Shown here piece by piece: positions 29,054 through 39,900 of a DNA stretch of 64,000 nucleotides. Source of the stretch: Chondrilla cf. caribensis (lineage: Eukaryota > Porifera > Demospongiae > Chondrillida > Chondrillidae); NCBI GenBank assembly GCA_964020155.1, contig OZ026565.1:4338553-4402552 (forward strand), given 5' to 3'. Within the stretch, counting starts at the first letter, position 1. The number at the start of each line of letters is the position of its first letter. Under the pieces are notes generated by a model. The model saw only the letters and a list, made by a program, of their open reading frames with translations. It did no database searches and was not told where the DNA came from. Both the position numbers and the translations under genes were made by a program.

Positions 29054-30786
29054 GGTGATCACCACGAGGCGTAATACACTTATATATGAATCCATATATA
29101 AAGTATATATATTTGCACTAGGGGGAAATTTTGGTCGACATCAAAATGCATCTTTTTGCTATCAGAAGGTAGCTACTAGGTCCAGGAGCGTGTCTGTGAA
29201 TTCCGATTTGAACTATGATGCATCACGTACACACAGGAGAGGCCGTGGTGACAACTCAAAAAATTGCCATGTTTTGGCTTGTCACCACGAGGCTTATAGC
29301 GCACTCAGGACAATCAGAATGCTTCCGAAATTGAGTTAGTGAGTTAGGCATGGACACTAGGTAGCCCATGTTGACCAGCAAAGAAATCTCAAATTGCTTA
29401 GGTGATCACCACAAGGCGTAATACACTTATATATGAATCTACATGCAAAGTATATTATATTGGTACTAGGGGGAAATTTTGGTCGACATCAAAATGCATC
29501 TTTTTGCTATCAGAAGGTAGCTACTAGGTCCAGGAGCGTGTCTGTGCATTTGGATTAGAGCTATGATGCATCACGTGCACACAGGAGAGGCCGTGGTGAC
29601 AACTGAAAAAATTGACATTTTTTGGCTTGTCACCACGAGGCTTATAGCGCACTCAGGACAATCAGAATGCTTCCGAAATTGTGTTGGTGAGTTAGGCATG
29701 GACACTAGGTAGCCCATGGTGACCAGCAAAGAAATCTCAAATTGCTTAGGTGATCACCACAAGGCGTAATACACTTATATATGAATCTACATGCAAAGTA
29801 TATTATATTGGTACTAGGGGGAAATTTTGGTCGACATCAAAATGCATCTTTTTGCTATCAGAAGGTAGCTACTAGGTCCAGGAGCGTGTCTGTGCATTCG
29901 GATTAGAGCTATGATGCATCACGTGCACACAGGAGAGGCCGTGGTGACAACTGAAAAAATTGACATTTTTTGGCTTGTCACCACGAGGCTTATAGCGCAC
30001 TCAGGACAATCAGAATGCTTCCGAAATTGTGTTGGTGAGTTAGGCATGGACACTAGGTAGCCCATGGTGACCAGCAAAGAAATCTCAAATTGCTTAGGTG
30101 ATCACCACAAGGCGTAATACACTTATATATGAATCTACATGCAAAGTATATATATTGGTACTAGGGGGAAATTTTGGTCGACATCAAAATGCATCTTTTT
30201 GCTATCAGAAGGTAGCTACTAGGTCCAGGAGCGTGTCTGTGCATTCGGATTTGAGCTATGACGCATCACGTACACACAGGAGAGGCCGTGGTGACAACTG
30301 AAAAAATTGACATTTTTTGGCTTGTCACCACGAGGCTTATAGTGCACTCAGGACAATCAGAATGCTTCCGAAATTGTGTTGGTGAGTTAGGCATGGACAC
30401 TAGGTAGCCCATGGTGACCAGCAAAGAAATCTCAAATTGCTTAGGTGATCACCACAAGGTGTAATACACTTATATATGAATCTACATACAAAGTATATTA
30501 TATTGGTACTAGGGGGAAATTTTGGTCGACATCAAAATGCATCTTTTTGCTATCAGAAGGTAGCTACCATGTCCAGGAGTGTGTCTATGCATTCGGATTT
30601 GAGCTATGACGCATCACGTACACACAGGAGAGGCCGTGGTGACAACTGAAAAAATTGACATTTTTTGGCTTGTCACCACGAGGCTTATAGTGCACTCAGG
30701 ACAATCAGAATGCTTCCGAAATTGTGTTGGTGAGTTAGGCATGGACACTAGGTAACCCTTGGTGACCAGCAAAGAAATCTCAAATT
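29054..30786 (+). repeat. Family C array: five tandem 347-bp units
   Basis: Units start at 29054, 29401, 29749, 30097 and 30444 with the palindrome GGTGATCACC (then acaaggcgtaatacac). Each contains gtactagggggaaat, tggtcgacatcaaaatgc, atcagaaggtagctac, ccaggagcgtgtctgtgc, gaggccgtggtgacaact and cttgtcaccacgaggct. Period is 347-348 bp and units differ by few bases. The array interrupts a family B monomer. I find no coding signal in any frame. Confidence 0.95.
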
Positions 30787-31585
30787 GCTAAGGTGCTTAG
30801 CGTTTTTTTTTCTCATATTCTCTCTAATACATTGAAATAATTTTAAGCACCTCCGAATGTAACTGGGGTTACAGGCCACCTATTGAGATGGGAATTGTTT
30901 CAGAAGTTAGTTCATGTCCCCAGCTAGCTCTGTCTGAAATATCAAGTTGACACGCCCCCTCCCCCATGAGCTATGCAAAATGGTGCTTAGTGTTTTCTCT
31001 CCTATTCTCTCCCATACATTGAAATAATTATTGAGCACCTCCGAATGTAATTGGGGTTACAGGCCACCTATTGAGATGGGATTTGTTTCAGAAGTTAGTT
31101 CATGTATCCAGCTAGCTCTGTCTAAAATAATAAGTTGACACGCCCCCTCCCCCATGAGCTATGTAAAAAGGTGCTTAGCATTTTCTCTCCTATTCTCTCC
31201 CATACATTGAGATAATATTAAGCACCTCCGAATATAACTGGGGTTACAGGCCCCCTATTGAGATAGGAATTGTTTCAGAAGTTAGTTCATGTCCCCAGCT
31301 AGGTCTGTCTAAAATATCAAGTTGACACGCCCCCTCTCCCATGAGCTATGCAAAAAGGTGCTTAGCGTTTTTTTTTCATATACTCTCCCATACAATGAAA
31401 TAATATTGAGCACCTCCGAATGTAACTGGGGTTACACGCCCGCTATTGAGATGGGATTTGTTTCAAACGTTAGTACATGTACCCAGCTAGCTCTGTCTGA
31501 AATATCAAGGTGACACGCCCCCTCCCCTATGAGCTATGTAAAAAGGTGCTTAGCGTTTCTTCTCCTATTCTCTCCCATACATTGA
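30787..31585 (-). repeat. Family B satellite, reverse orientation, second part
   Basis: Resumes mid-monomer with aaggtgcttagcgttttt, completing the unit interrupted at 29053. About four units follow, ending at catacattga, where the 184-bp foldback element is inserted. Confidence 0.92.
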
Positions 31586-31769
31586 TTAGTGGTTAAGACA
31601 TGGGCACAAGGGCATTATGACATATAAATACCGAGTCCCGAGGGCGCAAAGCGCCCAAGGGCGAGTGTCCATTATTGCATCCGTTGCTAACACTTTATAC
31701 TGTTGCTAGCGCTTTATACATTATAAAATTGCTGTATAATAGTACTGTTTCTATGGTAACGGATGCTAT
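31586..31769 (-). mobile_element. 184-bp foldback MITE inserted in a family B monomer
   Basis: Begins ttagtggttaagacatggg and ends ggtaacggatgctat. It holds two nested hairpins (gagtcccgagggcgc/gcgcccaagggcgag, and gcatccgttgc with taacggatgc). Removing it restores the B consensus cattga|aataatattaagc. A second copy in inverse orientation is at 38638-38823. Confidence 0.82.
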
Positions 31770-32530
31770 AATAATATTAAGCACCTCCGAATGTAATTGG
31801 GGTTACAGGCCCCCTATTGAGATGGGAATTGTTTCAAAAGTTAGTTCATGTCTCCAGGTAGCTTTGTCTGAAATATCAAGTTGACACGCCCCCTTCCCCA
31901 TGAGCTATACAAAAAGGTGCTTAGCTTTTTTTTTCTCATAATATTCTCTCCCATATGTACATTGAAATGATATTAAGCACCTCCGAATGTAACTGGGTTT
32001 ACAGGCCACCTATTGAGATCGGAATTGTTTCAAAAGTTAGTTCATGTACCCAGCTAGGTCTGTCTAAAATATCAAGCTGACAAGCCTCCTTCCCCATAAG
32101 CTATGCAAGTAGGTGCTTATCGTTTTTTTCTCATATACTCTCCCATACATTGAAATAATATTAAACACCTCCGAATATAACTGGGGTTACAGGCCACCTA
32201 TTGAGATGGGAATTGCTTCAGACGTGAGTTCATGTACTCAGCTAGCTCTGTCTGAAATATCAAGTTGACACGCCACCTCCCCCATGAGTTATGCTAAAAG
32301 GTGCTTAACGTTTTCTCGCCTATACTCCCCCATACATTAAAAAAATGTTAAACACCTTCCAATGTAGCTGGAGTTACAGACCACCTATTGAGATGGGAAT
32401 TGTTTCGGAAGTTAGTTCACGTCTCCAACTAGGTCTGTCTGAAATATAAAGTTGACACGCCCCTCCCCCATGAGCTATGAAAAAGGTGCTTAGCGTTTTC
32501 TCTCCTATACTCTCCCATACATTGAAAAAA
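31770..32530 (-). repeat. Family B satellite, reverse orientation, third part
   Basis: About four more diverged units (aataatattaagcacctcc, ggttacaggcc, gttgacacgcc). The array degrades into attattattattg at about 32530. One remnant segment (atgccccctccccatgagc) recurs at 33276-33330. Confidence 0.88.
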
Positions 32531-32559
32531 TTATTATTATTGCAATTTATGTATTGTAA

Positions 32560-33680
32560 CTTGTGGTGATAACTCAGGTCATTTGATATCACGTTGCTGG
32601 TCACTAAGGGCTGCCCAGTGTCTGTCCCAAACTCACCAGCACAAATTCAGACACATGCAATCTGTCCTGAGTATGCTACGGACCTCGTGGTGACAAGCCA
32701 AAAATGTCAATTTTTATGCTTGTCACCACGGCCTCTCCTGTGTGCACATAATGCATCATAGACCTAATATGAATGCACGGACACACTCCTGGAACTAATA
32801 TGGTCATTTTGATAACAAAAATGATAGGTTTTGTTGCTGATCAAACATTCTCTCAGGTGTCCATATGGCACATAGCATTATACATTTGTATGTACATTTC
32901 AATATAAGTGTAATACGCCTTGTGGTGACAACTCAGGTGATTTGACATCACGTTGCTAGTTGCCAAGGGCTGCCCAGTGTTCGTGCCAAACTCACCAACA
33001 CAATTTCGGATGCATGCAAACCGTCTTGGGTGTGCTATGGGCCTCGTGATGACAAGCAAGAAAATGTCAATTTTTATGCTTGTCATCACGGCCTCTCCTG
33101 TGTGCATATAATGCATCATAGATCTAATACGAATGCACGGACACACTCCTGGAACTAATATGGTCATTTTGTTGAGGATCAAAATTCTCTCAGGTGTCCA
33201 TATGACACATAGCATTATACATTTGTATATATGTACATTTCAATATAAATGTAATATGTATACTCAAGTTGATATGCCCCCTCCCCATGAGCTATGCAAA
33301 AAGGTGCTGAATGTTTTCATACATTGAAATACAACTGGAGTTATGGGCCACCTATTGAGATAGGAATTGTTTCAGAAGACAGTTAATTTTTTAATGCATA
33401 GGAAGGTATGTATACGTAGGATCAAATAGCGCTAAGCACCTTTTTACGTATCTATCATGCATCATGTGCACACAGGAGAGGCTGCGGTGACAAGCAAAAA
33501 ATGACATTTTCTACTTGTCACCGCGAGGCCTATAGCTCACTCAGTATTGTTTGTATACATATGAAATTGTGTTGGTGAGTTTGGCACGGACACTGGGTAG
33601 CCCTTGGTGACTACCATGCAATGCAATGTGAAATTACCTGAGTGATCACCACAAGGTGTATATATTACACTTATATTGGA
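32560..33680. repeat. Family C copies, mixed and truncated
   Basis: Two units (32560-33250) have ggtcactaagggctgccca, caccacggcctctcctgtg and acggacacactcctggaac. They are followed by a B fragment (33255-33400) and a partial C unit in the opposite orientation (33440-33680, ending tgatcaccacaaggtgta). No gene. Confidence 0.8.
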
Positions 33681-34117
33681 ATGCACATACAAAAGGATAA
33701 GCATAATCATATTATTATGTCATTAATTGGCATTAAGTGCCAATTTCCACTTTTTGGACTTGCGAAGCTAGCCAGTAAATACACATGCTCTTTTCAAGCA
33801 CTAATGACTATCCAGTTAATCCACTGAACTCGCAATCGATCCATCATATTTTCCAACAAATTGCAGTGGATTAACAAGAATTCTCTGTACATGCAGTCCA
33901 CATACACCATGTGCATACAGTATATACATGTAATGTTGACTTATATTATATAAATACATACATGCATTATACAATATAAATAAATGATAATAACTGTGTA
34001 TCTGTTGCTCTTTGAAAATAAACTAATACAGTATGTATCCATGGTTACAAGGTTATATATGTAGCTTATTGATTATAACTGTCAAAAATAATTCCAACAA
34101 AAATAAACACATTTACA
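33681..34117. other. AT-rich stretch with no recognised gene or repeat
   Basis: Low-complexity AT-rich sequence. A small perfect palindrome, aattggcattaagtgccaatt, is at 33725-33745. I see no ORF with coding character and no RNA gene. Confidence 0.5.
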
Positions 34118-35010
34118 AGATGCATTTTCTCGTTGAACAAAAATTCTCCCCAATGCCCATATTCCACACACAATAATACATATACTTTTGTATGTACATT
34201 CAAATATAAGCGTAATACGCCTTGTGGTGATCATGCAGGTAAAATCTCACTCCTTTGCTGGTCACCAAGGGCTACCCATTGTCCATGCCAAACTCACCAA
34301 GACAATTTCGGATGCATACAGGTTGTCCTGAGTGCACTATGGAACTCGCAGTACAATACATTGACTCCGTGGTGCTATGACCAAAATTTGGCCATAGCAC
34401 CACCTTGAATAACAAGGGTTACAAAGCACACAAAGAGATGGGAAGTGTTTCATAATGTAGCTCACATCCCCAGCTAGATTTGTTGAAATCATGAGGTTGA
34501 CACGCCCACTCTCCCACGAGATATGCAAGATAGTGCTAAGTGCTTTTTCTCCTATTCTCTCCCATACATTGACTCAGTGGTGTTATGGCCAAAATTTGGC
34601 CATAGCACCACTTTGAATAACAAGGGTTACAAAGCACACAAAGAGATGGGAAGTGTTTCATAATGTAGCTCACATCCCCAGCTAGATTAGTTGAAAATAT
34701 CAGGTTGACACGCCCACTCTCCCACGAGATATGCAAGATAGTGCTAAGTGCTTTTTCTCCTATTTTCTCTCATACATTGACTCAGTGGTGCTATGGCCAA
34801 AATTTGGCCATAGCACCACTTTGAATAACGAGGGTTACAAAGCACACAAAGAGATGGGAAGTGTTTCATAATGTAGCTCACATCCCCAGCTAGATTAGTT
34901 GAAAATATCAGGTTGACACGCCCACTCTCCCACGAGATATGCAAGATAGTGCTAAGTGCTTTTTCTCCTATTCTCTCCCATACATTGACTGTGGTGCAAG
35001 GGCAAAATTT
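34118..35010. repeat. Second copy of the 19.1-20.1 kb C-A junction segment
   Basis: Starting at gatgcattttctcgttgaac, this copy follows 19149 onward nearly base for base: part of a C unit, then the same junction tggaactcgcagtacaatac, then about three reverse-oriented family A units. Similarity holds across the junction, so it is one duplication, not independent insertions. The array ends in a decayed unit (gtggtgcaagggcaaaat). Confidence 0.9.
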
Positions 35011-35042
35011 GGCCATAGGTCAAATTGGTCAAATTGTGGTCT

Positions 35043-35686
35043 CTATATGTGAGCGTCTCTGACAAAAGGGTCCACTTGGTGAAAAATTTCGAAACACGTT
35101 TTCTGACATCATTCGATAACTACGTCACAGGGGAACGTGCTTCCGTTGGAAGCGCTCAAATATTGTACTCCGTTCACGAGTTATGGATCGTTTCACAGAC
35201 ACCCCTGTCTACATCATAACTTTGAGAACGAGTCGCTTCCGGTTAATTTATTTCAGTCCGTATATTCATGACGTCACGAATACGCGAACTTGTAAAGAAG
35301 GGTAATGGAGGGCGCTTTGTGATTTCTGCAGAGAAATAGCAATCGTCGATTAGTTACCCTTAACTTCAGATAGACTTGCAAGTTTTCAAAGAAGAAAGCT
35401 GAAATCACCCGCGCTACGTATACTTCTTTCATACGCGCGAAGATTCCGCCGAACTCTGTATAACAAAATGGCGTATTTCCGAGAGCTGGATTCAGTAGCG
35501 TATCTCAAGATGTAGTTGTCGTATGACAATTTCGCTTTCAGAGAACATTCTACTAATGATTCGGAGTCGATTTTCGCAAAAAACAAAAAATTGTTATTTC
35601 GAAGCCTAATACGTATTTTGTCACCGTAACCACAGTTTATACTTTTCACCAAGTGGACCCTTTTGTCAGAGACGCTCACATATAGC
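35043..35686. mobile_element. 640-bp element with terminal inverted repeats of about 43 bp
   Basis: Left end ctatatgtgagcgtctctga, then caaaagggtccacttggtg (35043-35085), is perfectly inverted at the right end, 35643-35686. The interior has no transposase; a 126-codon minus-strand ORF that crosses the right end is probably chance. It sits at the right edge of the last family A unit, whose palindrome is damaged there. A non-autonomous DNA transposon is the best reading. Superfamily not recognised. Confidence 0.85.
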
Positions 35687-35818
35687 ACCATCCAAATTTC
35701 GAAAAATAGTAAAAATGGTTGAGAAATTGGCTTAATTACGAAGCACTCCTTACATGCATAGTACATATGGTATATATAGCAAATGCATAAAATTAATCAA
35801 TATAAAAATGATTTGAAG

Positions 35819-35923
35819 TTAATCACTGTCAAATTTAACACTGTTGACTTGTGTGTCGATAGCTCCTCCTTTATAACTTCCTCTTTTCTTCTTTGTCTTT
35901 TCATGTCGAAAGGATTTACCTGT

Positions 35924-35971
<48 letters not shown>

Positions 35972-36723
35972 CAATACAATTCTTCAATAAAATGAATATA
36001 TTAGCACATATTATGTGGTATGTGTTGTGGTACAGCGTGGTCAGGTTATAGAGGCGTTTACAGACCAGTACAATGGCACCTCTCAATACCACATACATAC
36101 AACACTATGCATATGTGGACATGAGTGAACTATGTACAGCAACCTCTTGCTGATCCACCACAATAATGTGTTTTTCAAGATTAAGGCATATTACGAGTTC
36201 AGTGGATCAACTGGATATTCATTAGTACTTGCACCTTATATTGGTACCGGGAAATAGTGGTGGGTTGAAATGGCCAAATAAAGCAGTGGTGGATCTAACA
36301 AAGATTCACTGTACTGGATTGGATGTACTTCACTGCATGGATGATGCTATGTAATAATGGTCACGAGATTATAAATGGCCGACTGTCATGAAACTAAGTG
36401 TGTGGCTACACAAGACTAATTCACAATGCACAGAACCAATCAATTGGTACTAATTGTTTACCCACGCCCACACCACACCCACTCTGTCCACCCTGTACCT
36501 TTTGTATGCTTGAGTACCTGGTGGGCCTTCTCACCCCATGAGCCGTGGGCGCCACGCTGTTGTCATGGAGATAATAATATTCATAACATGAAACATCGGA
36601 TACACGAATGAGTGCTAAGATTCTCACTTTAGCTTCAAAAGAGTTATTGGCCAGTCTCTGGTCATTAATGTCAACATCATCTTTTATTCTCCTGAAGGGG
36701 CTGTTGGGAGTTGAAGACTTCTT
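35819..36723 (-). CDS. NOLC1: NOLC1 exons 8-10: SRP40_C terminal domain
   Basis: Exons 36723-36628, 36556-36499 and 35919-35819 encode residues about 452-535: [57 protein letters not shown] and [13 protein letters not shown]. This is the most conserved part of Nopp140/Srp40. The last exon is only 101 bp; its acceptor is preceded directly by a (CA)n run on the minus strand (cacacaccacag|GTAAATCC). The intervening intron (35920-36498) also holds degenerate Tigger-like fragments. Confidence 0.93.
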
Positions 36724-36845
36724 CTGCAAGAGAAGTACAGGACAGACGCTCCAGTAGTGTGAGCACACACAGTGACGACTATCAACATGGACAAAAACGA
36801 AGACAGACACAAACAAAAGTGTGGACACAAACACACACACACACA

Positions 36846-36910
<65 letters not shown>

Positions 36911-39900
36911 ACACACACACATACAACTCACACAGACACAGATCTACACACACCTTTACTTTTGGAACAGTGGAAGGTGTCTTCGGCATGACTGTGGTCA
37001 ATTTACCTGGGGACATTATAGTACACAATTGTCACATGACTGTCACATGTAGATCCCATCTCCAACACTGCTTACTGAGAGGTGATGCAGTTGTTTTCTT
37101 CCCCGTCAGTTCTTCTTCTTCTTCGCTCTCGCTCGATGTGTCCTCACTGCTGGTATCACCCTTGCCATTTGTGCCTGTCTCCGAGGTCTTTGTCGTTCCA
37201 CTATGTCTTCCCGTCACTGTGCCCTGAGGTGCCGAAGCACTGCTTGTCTGAGGTTTGGTCTGAGATTGTCGTGGTGGCTGAGGGCGATCCTTGGCATCAC
37301 CCTCATCGTCTTCACTGGAGCTGGACGAATCTGAATCAGACGAGTCTTGTACCTTCACTGGAAGGGATTTTGTTGGGGATTTTGTTGCGGATTTTGTTGG
37401 GGATTTTGCCGGGGATTTTGTCAATCCTTTGTTAACAGGTTTTTCATCTTCCTCACTCGAACTTGAACTACTTTCTTCACTAGAATCACTGGAGTCTTTG
37501 GTTGCTGCTACTGTGGTCTTGCTTGGAGGCAATTCCTCATCTTCTTCGCTTGACCCACTAGAAGAACTGCTGGATTCCTGTTTGGTCACTGTTACAGGAG
37601 GAGGCTTTGGTTTCACTGGTGTGGCTTCAGGTTCCGAATCCGATTCCGAAGATTCAGATTCAGAACTGGTATCTTCATGCTTTACTACATAGTAGCAAAA
37701 GAACACAAACATATCAATCCTACACCATATGCATCGTGGTGTGAACAAGTCTGAAGTAACATGAACACAAGGACTAGTCTATCTTAGCCACACCTTTTTG
37801 TTCTATTTTACATGAAAGACAAAATGGAGGTCCACATGTCAGAAAACTCAGATCCAAGCTACATGTTCACATTCCTACCAATTACAATGTGACACAATCC
37901 ACATATGTATGCAAACCTTGTATTTTTGTTGATGTATTTTTCTTTGTCTTGTTGTTAACTTCAACACTAGCAGGTTTGACAGACTTCTTTGTTTCCACTT
38001 CCATTTCAGATTCAGAAGTCGAACTTGAATCTGAAACTGATACAGCTGGCTTTTTTCCTTTGCCTACAGAAACCTTAACAGTTTTTGAAGGAGGCTTTTT
38101 AGAGGAGCTCAATGTCTTGCTAGACTTGGCTTTAAGTTTTACTGGCTTTGTAGAAGCAATAACATCTTCAACATCGGAAGTAGTATCACTTGAAGAAGAC
38201 TTTTTATTTTTCTTCTTTCTCTTCTTCTCTTTAGGTGCCTTCCCATTGGTTGCCTTGACAACCTAGGTTACCAGATACAAATGAACATGATGCAATGACC
38301 CCTTAGTCTCTCATAGCCAGACTCAAACAAGAGAACTCGGAGCTGAGTATGCCTAAGTGGGTTTGCTGAGGTGATATCTGCTAAGAGATTGACGAGAGGA
38401 ACTCACAGGTGACTGTTTAACAGTTTCTTCATCATCACTGGAACTGCTACTGCTACTGCTACTGGTACTCTGCTCCTTTCTCTTCTTAGCTTTGAGGATG
38501 GAATAAAGAACACATGTGAGAAAAAGCACTGTTGGAGTCTGCATGCACACATGCTAATCAACACATCTTTATACTGTTCTACTCAGAACATTACCCAGTG
38601 CTACTGATGAGGAGTGGTATTCTCCAAAAAGGCCTTAAGCATCCGTTACCATAAAAACAGTACCATTGTACAGCTAGTTTATAATGTATAAAACGTTAGC
38701 AACGGATGCTATACTGGTTAAGACACGGACACTTGGGCAGTATGACACATAAAATACACTTGCCCTCGGGACTCGGTGTTTTATATGTCATACTGTCCTC
38801 TTGCCCATGTCTTAACCACTAAATAGTACATTGGCAAAGAAATGTTTACAATCGATTCGGGTCTAAATCCTTCATGTTAATCAGCACATCCTTGATACTG
38901 TTCATCTCAGAACAATGCCCAGTGCTACTGATGCATGAGGAGTGGTATTCTCCGAAAGACCTTATAGTACATTGGCAAAAAATGAATACTAATTTGGGTC
39001 ATAATCCTTCGTCAACACCCATATACACATCCAAACATACATCACCCTATTATACGTACGTACATCAAGCATACATGAATATACCAAGTACATACAAAGG
39101 AGGAAACTACACCTGAACATTGCACACACCTCACACTAACCTTTACTGGCCTTTTTGTCTTGTGCTGGTCTTTTCTTTCTTTCTTTCTTCAATTTCGTCT
39201 CTTCAGTTGCTCTTTTTCTTGCAATTGCACTGAATTCAAGGAAATATACACCATAAATAACATACAAACGTACCACACAGCAGGGAATTTTTCACGGGTC
39301 CAAATTTTGCGAAATGTACCTTGGCCTAATATTCGCGACTCATATTTATGTGATGTTGCAATCAAAGACAAGTATTGTGCAATACTATACTGAAAATTCA
39401 TGGTTGTACTTTTCACACCTTCAGTCAAATCACAAAAACCATGAAAATTACAACCTGACGAAAATTTCCCGTTATACAGTATCCCGTAGTAGTGAACTGC
39501 GTTTTATATAAGGATTACATGTAGTGAACCGCATTTGTACCAAAATTGTACAAGGAAACTAATCAGGGTGATTTTGGCATAATTTCAGTCATTTGTCGGA
39601 TATTTGGAGAAATGGGGTTGCAAGAGTGAAATACCCAGGGCTTCATTTGGGGTGGGGCACATTGACTCCTCCCCCTTTGTGTTAGTGTTGTACGATGTGT
39701 GTACAGACCTCTCTCTGTAGGAACTGTAGAACTCCAGAAGACCAGGTCCTCCAGGAATCTCCGATATCGAAGAAGCCTACACCACAAACAGATCAGAGAG
39801 CAATAATTAGTTGAACGGTAGAATCAAAACATGTAATACACATAGTTGGATCTTGTTGTGAATGTTGCTAGGCATACTTGGAAAATATGTTGAGGTTTCG

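Noticed and set aside
29054..30786. Regular array considered as CRISPR
   Set aside because: Units of 347 bp are adjacent with no unique spacers, and the host is an animal.
35386..35766. 126-codon ORF over the 640-bp element
   Set aside because: It crosses the right terminal inverted repeat and has no transposase motif; probably chance.
37291..37692. Plus-strand ORF opposite the NOLC1 serine-rich exon
   Set aside because: Antisense shadow of acidic-serine codons; NOLC1 phase and homology fix the minus-strand reading.
38595..38965. Hammerhead ribozyme-like core (CTGATGA, GGAG...CTCC stem, GAAA) in the NOLC1 intron duplication
   Set aside because: No single copy has all core parts: copy 1 lacks a clean GAAA, copy 2 has an insertion in CTGATGA. 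No matching stem III or properly paired cleavage site was found.
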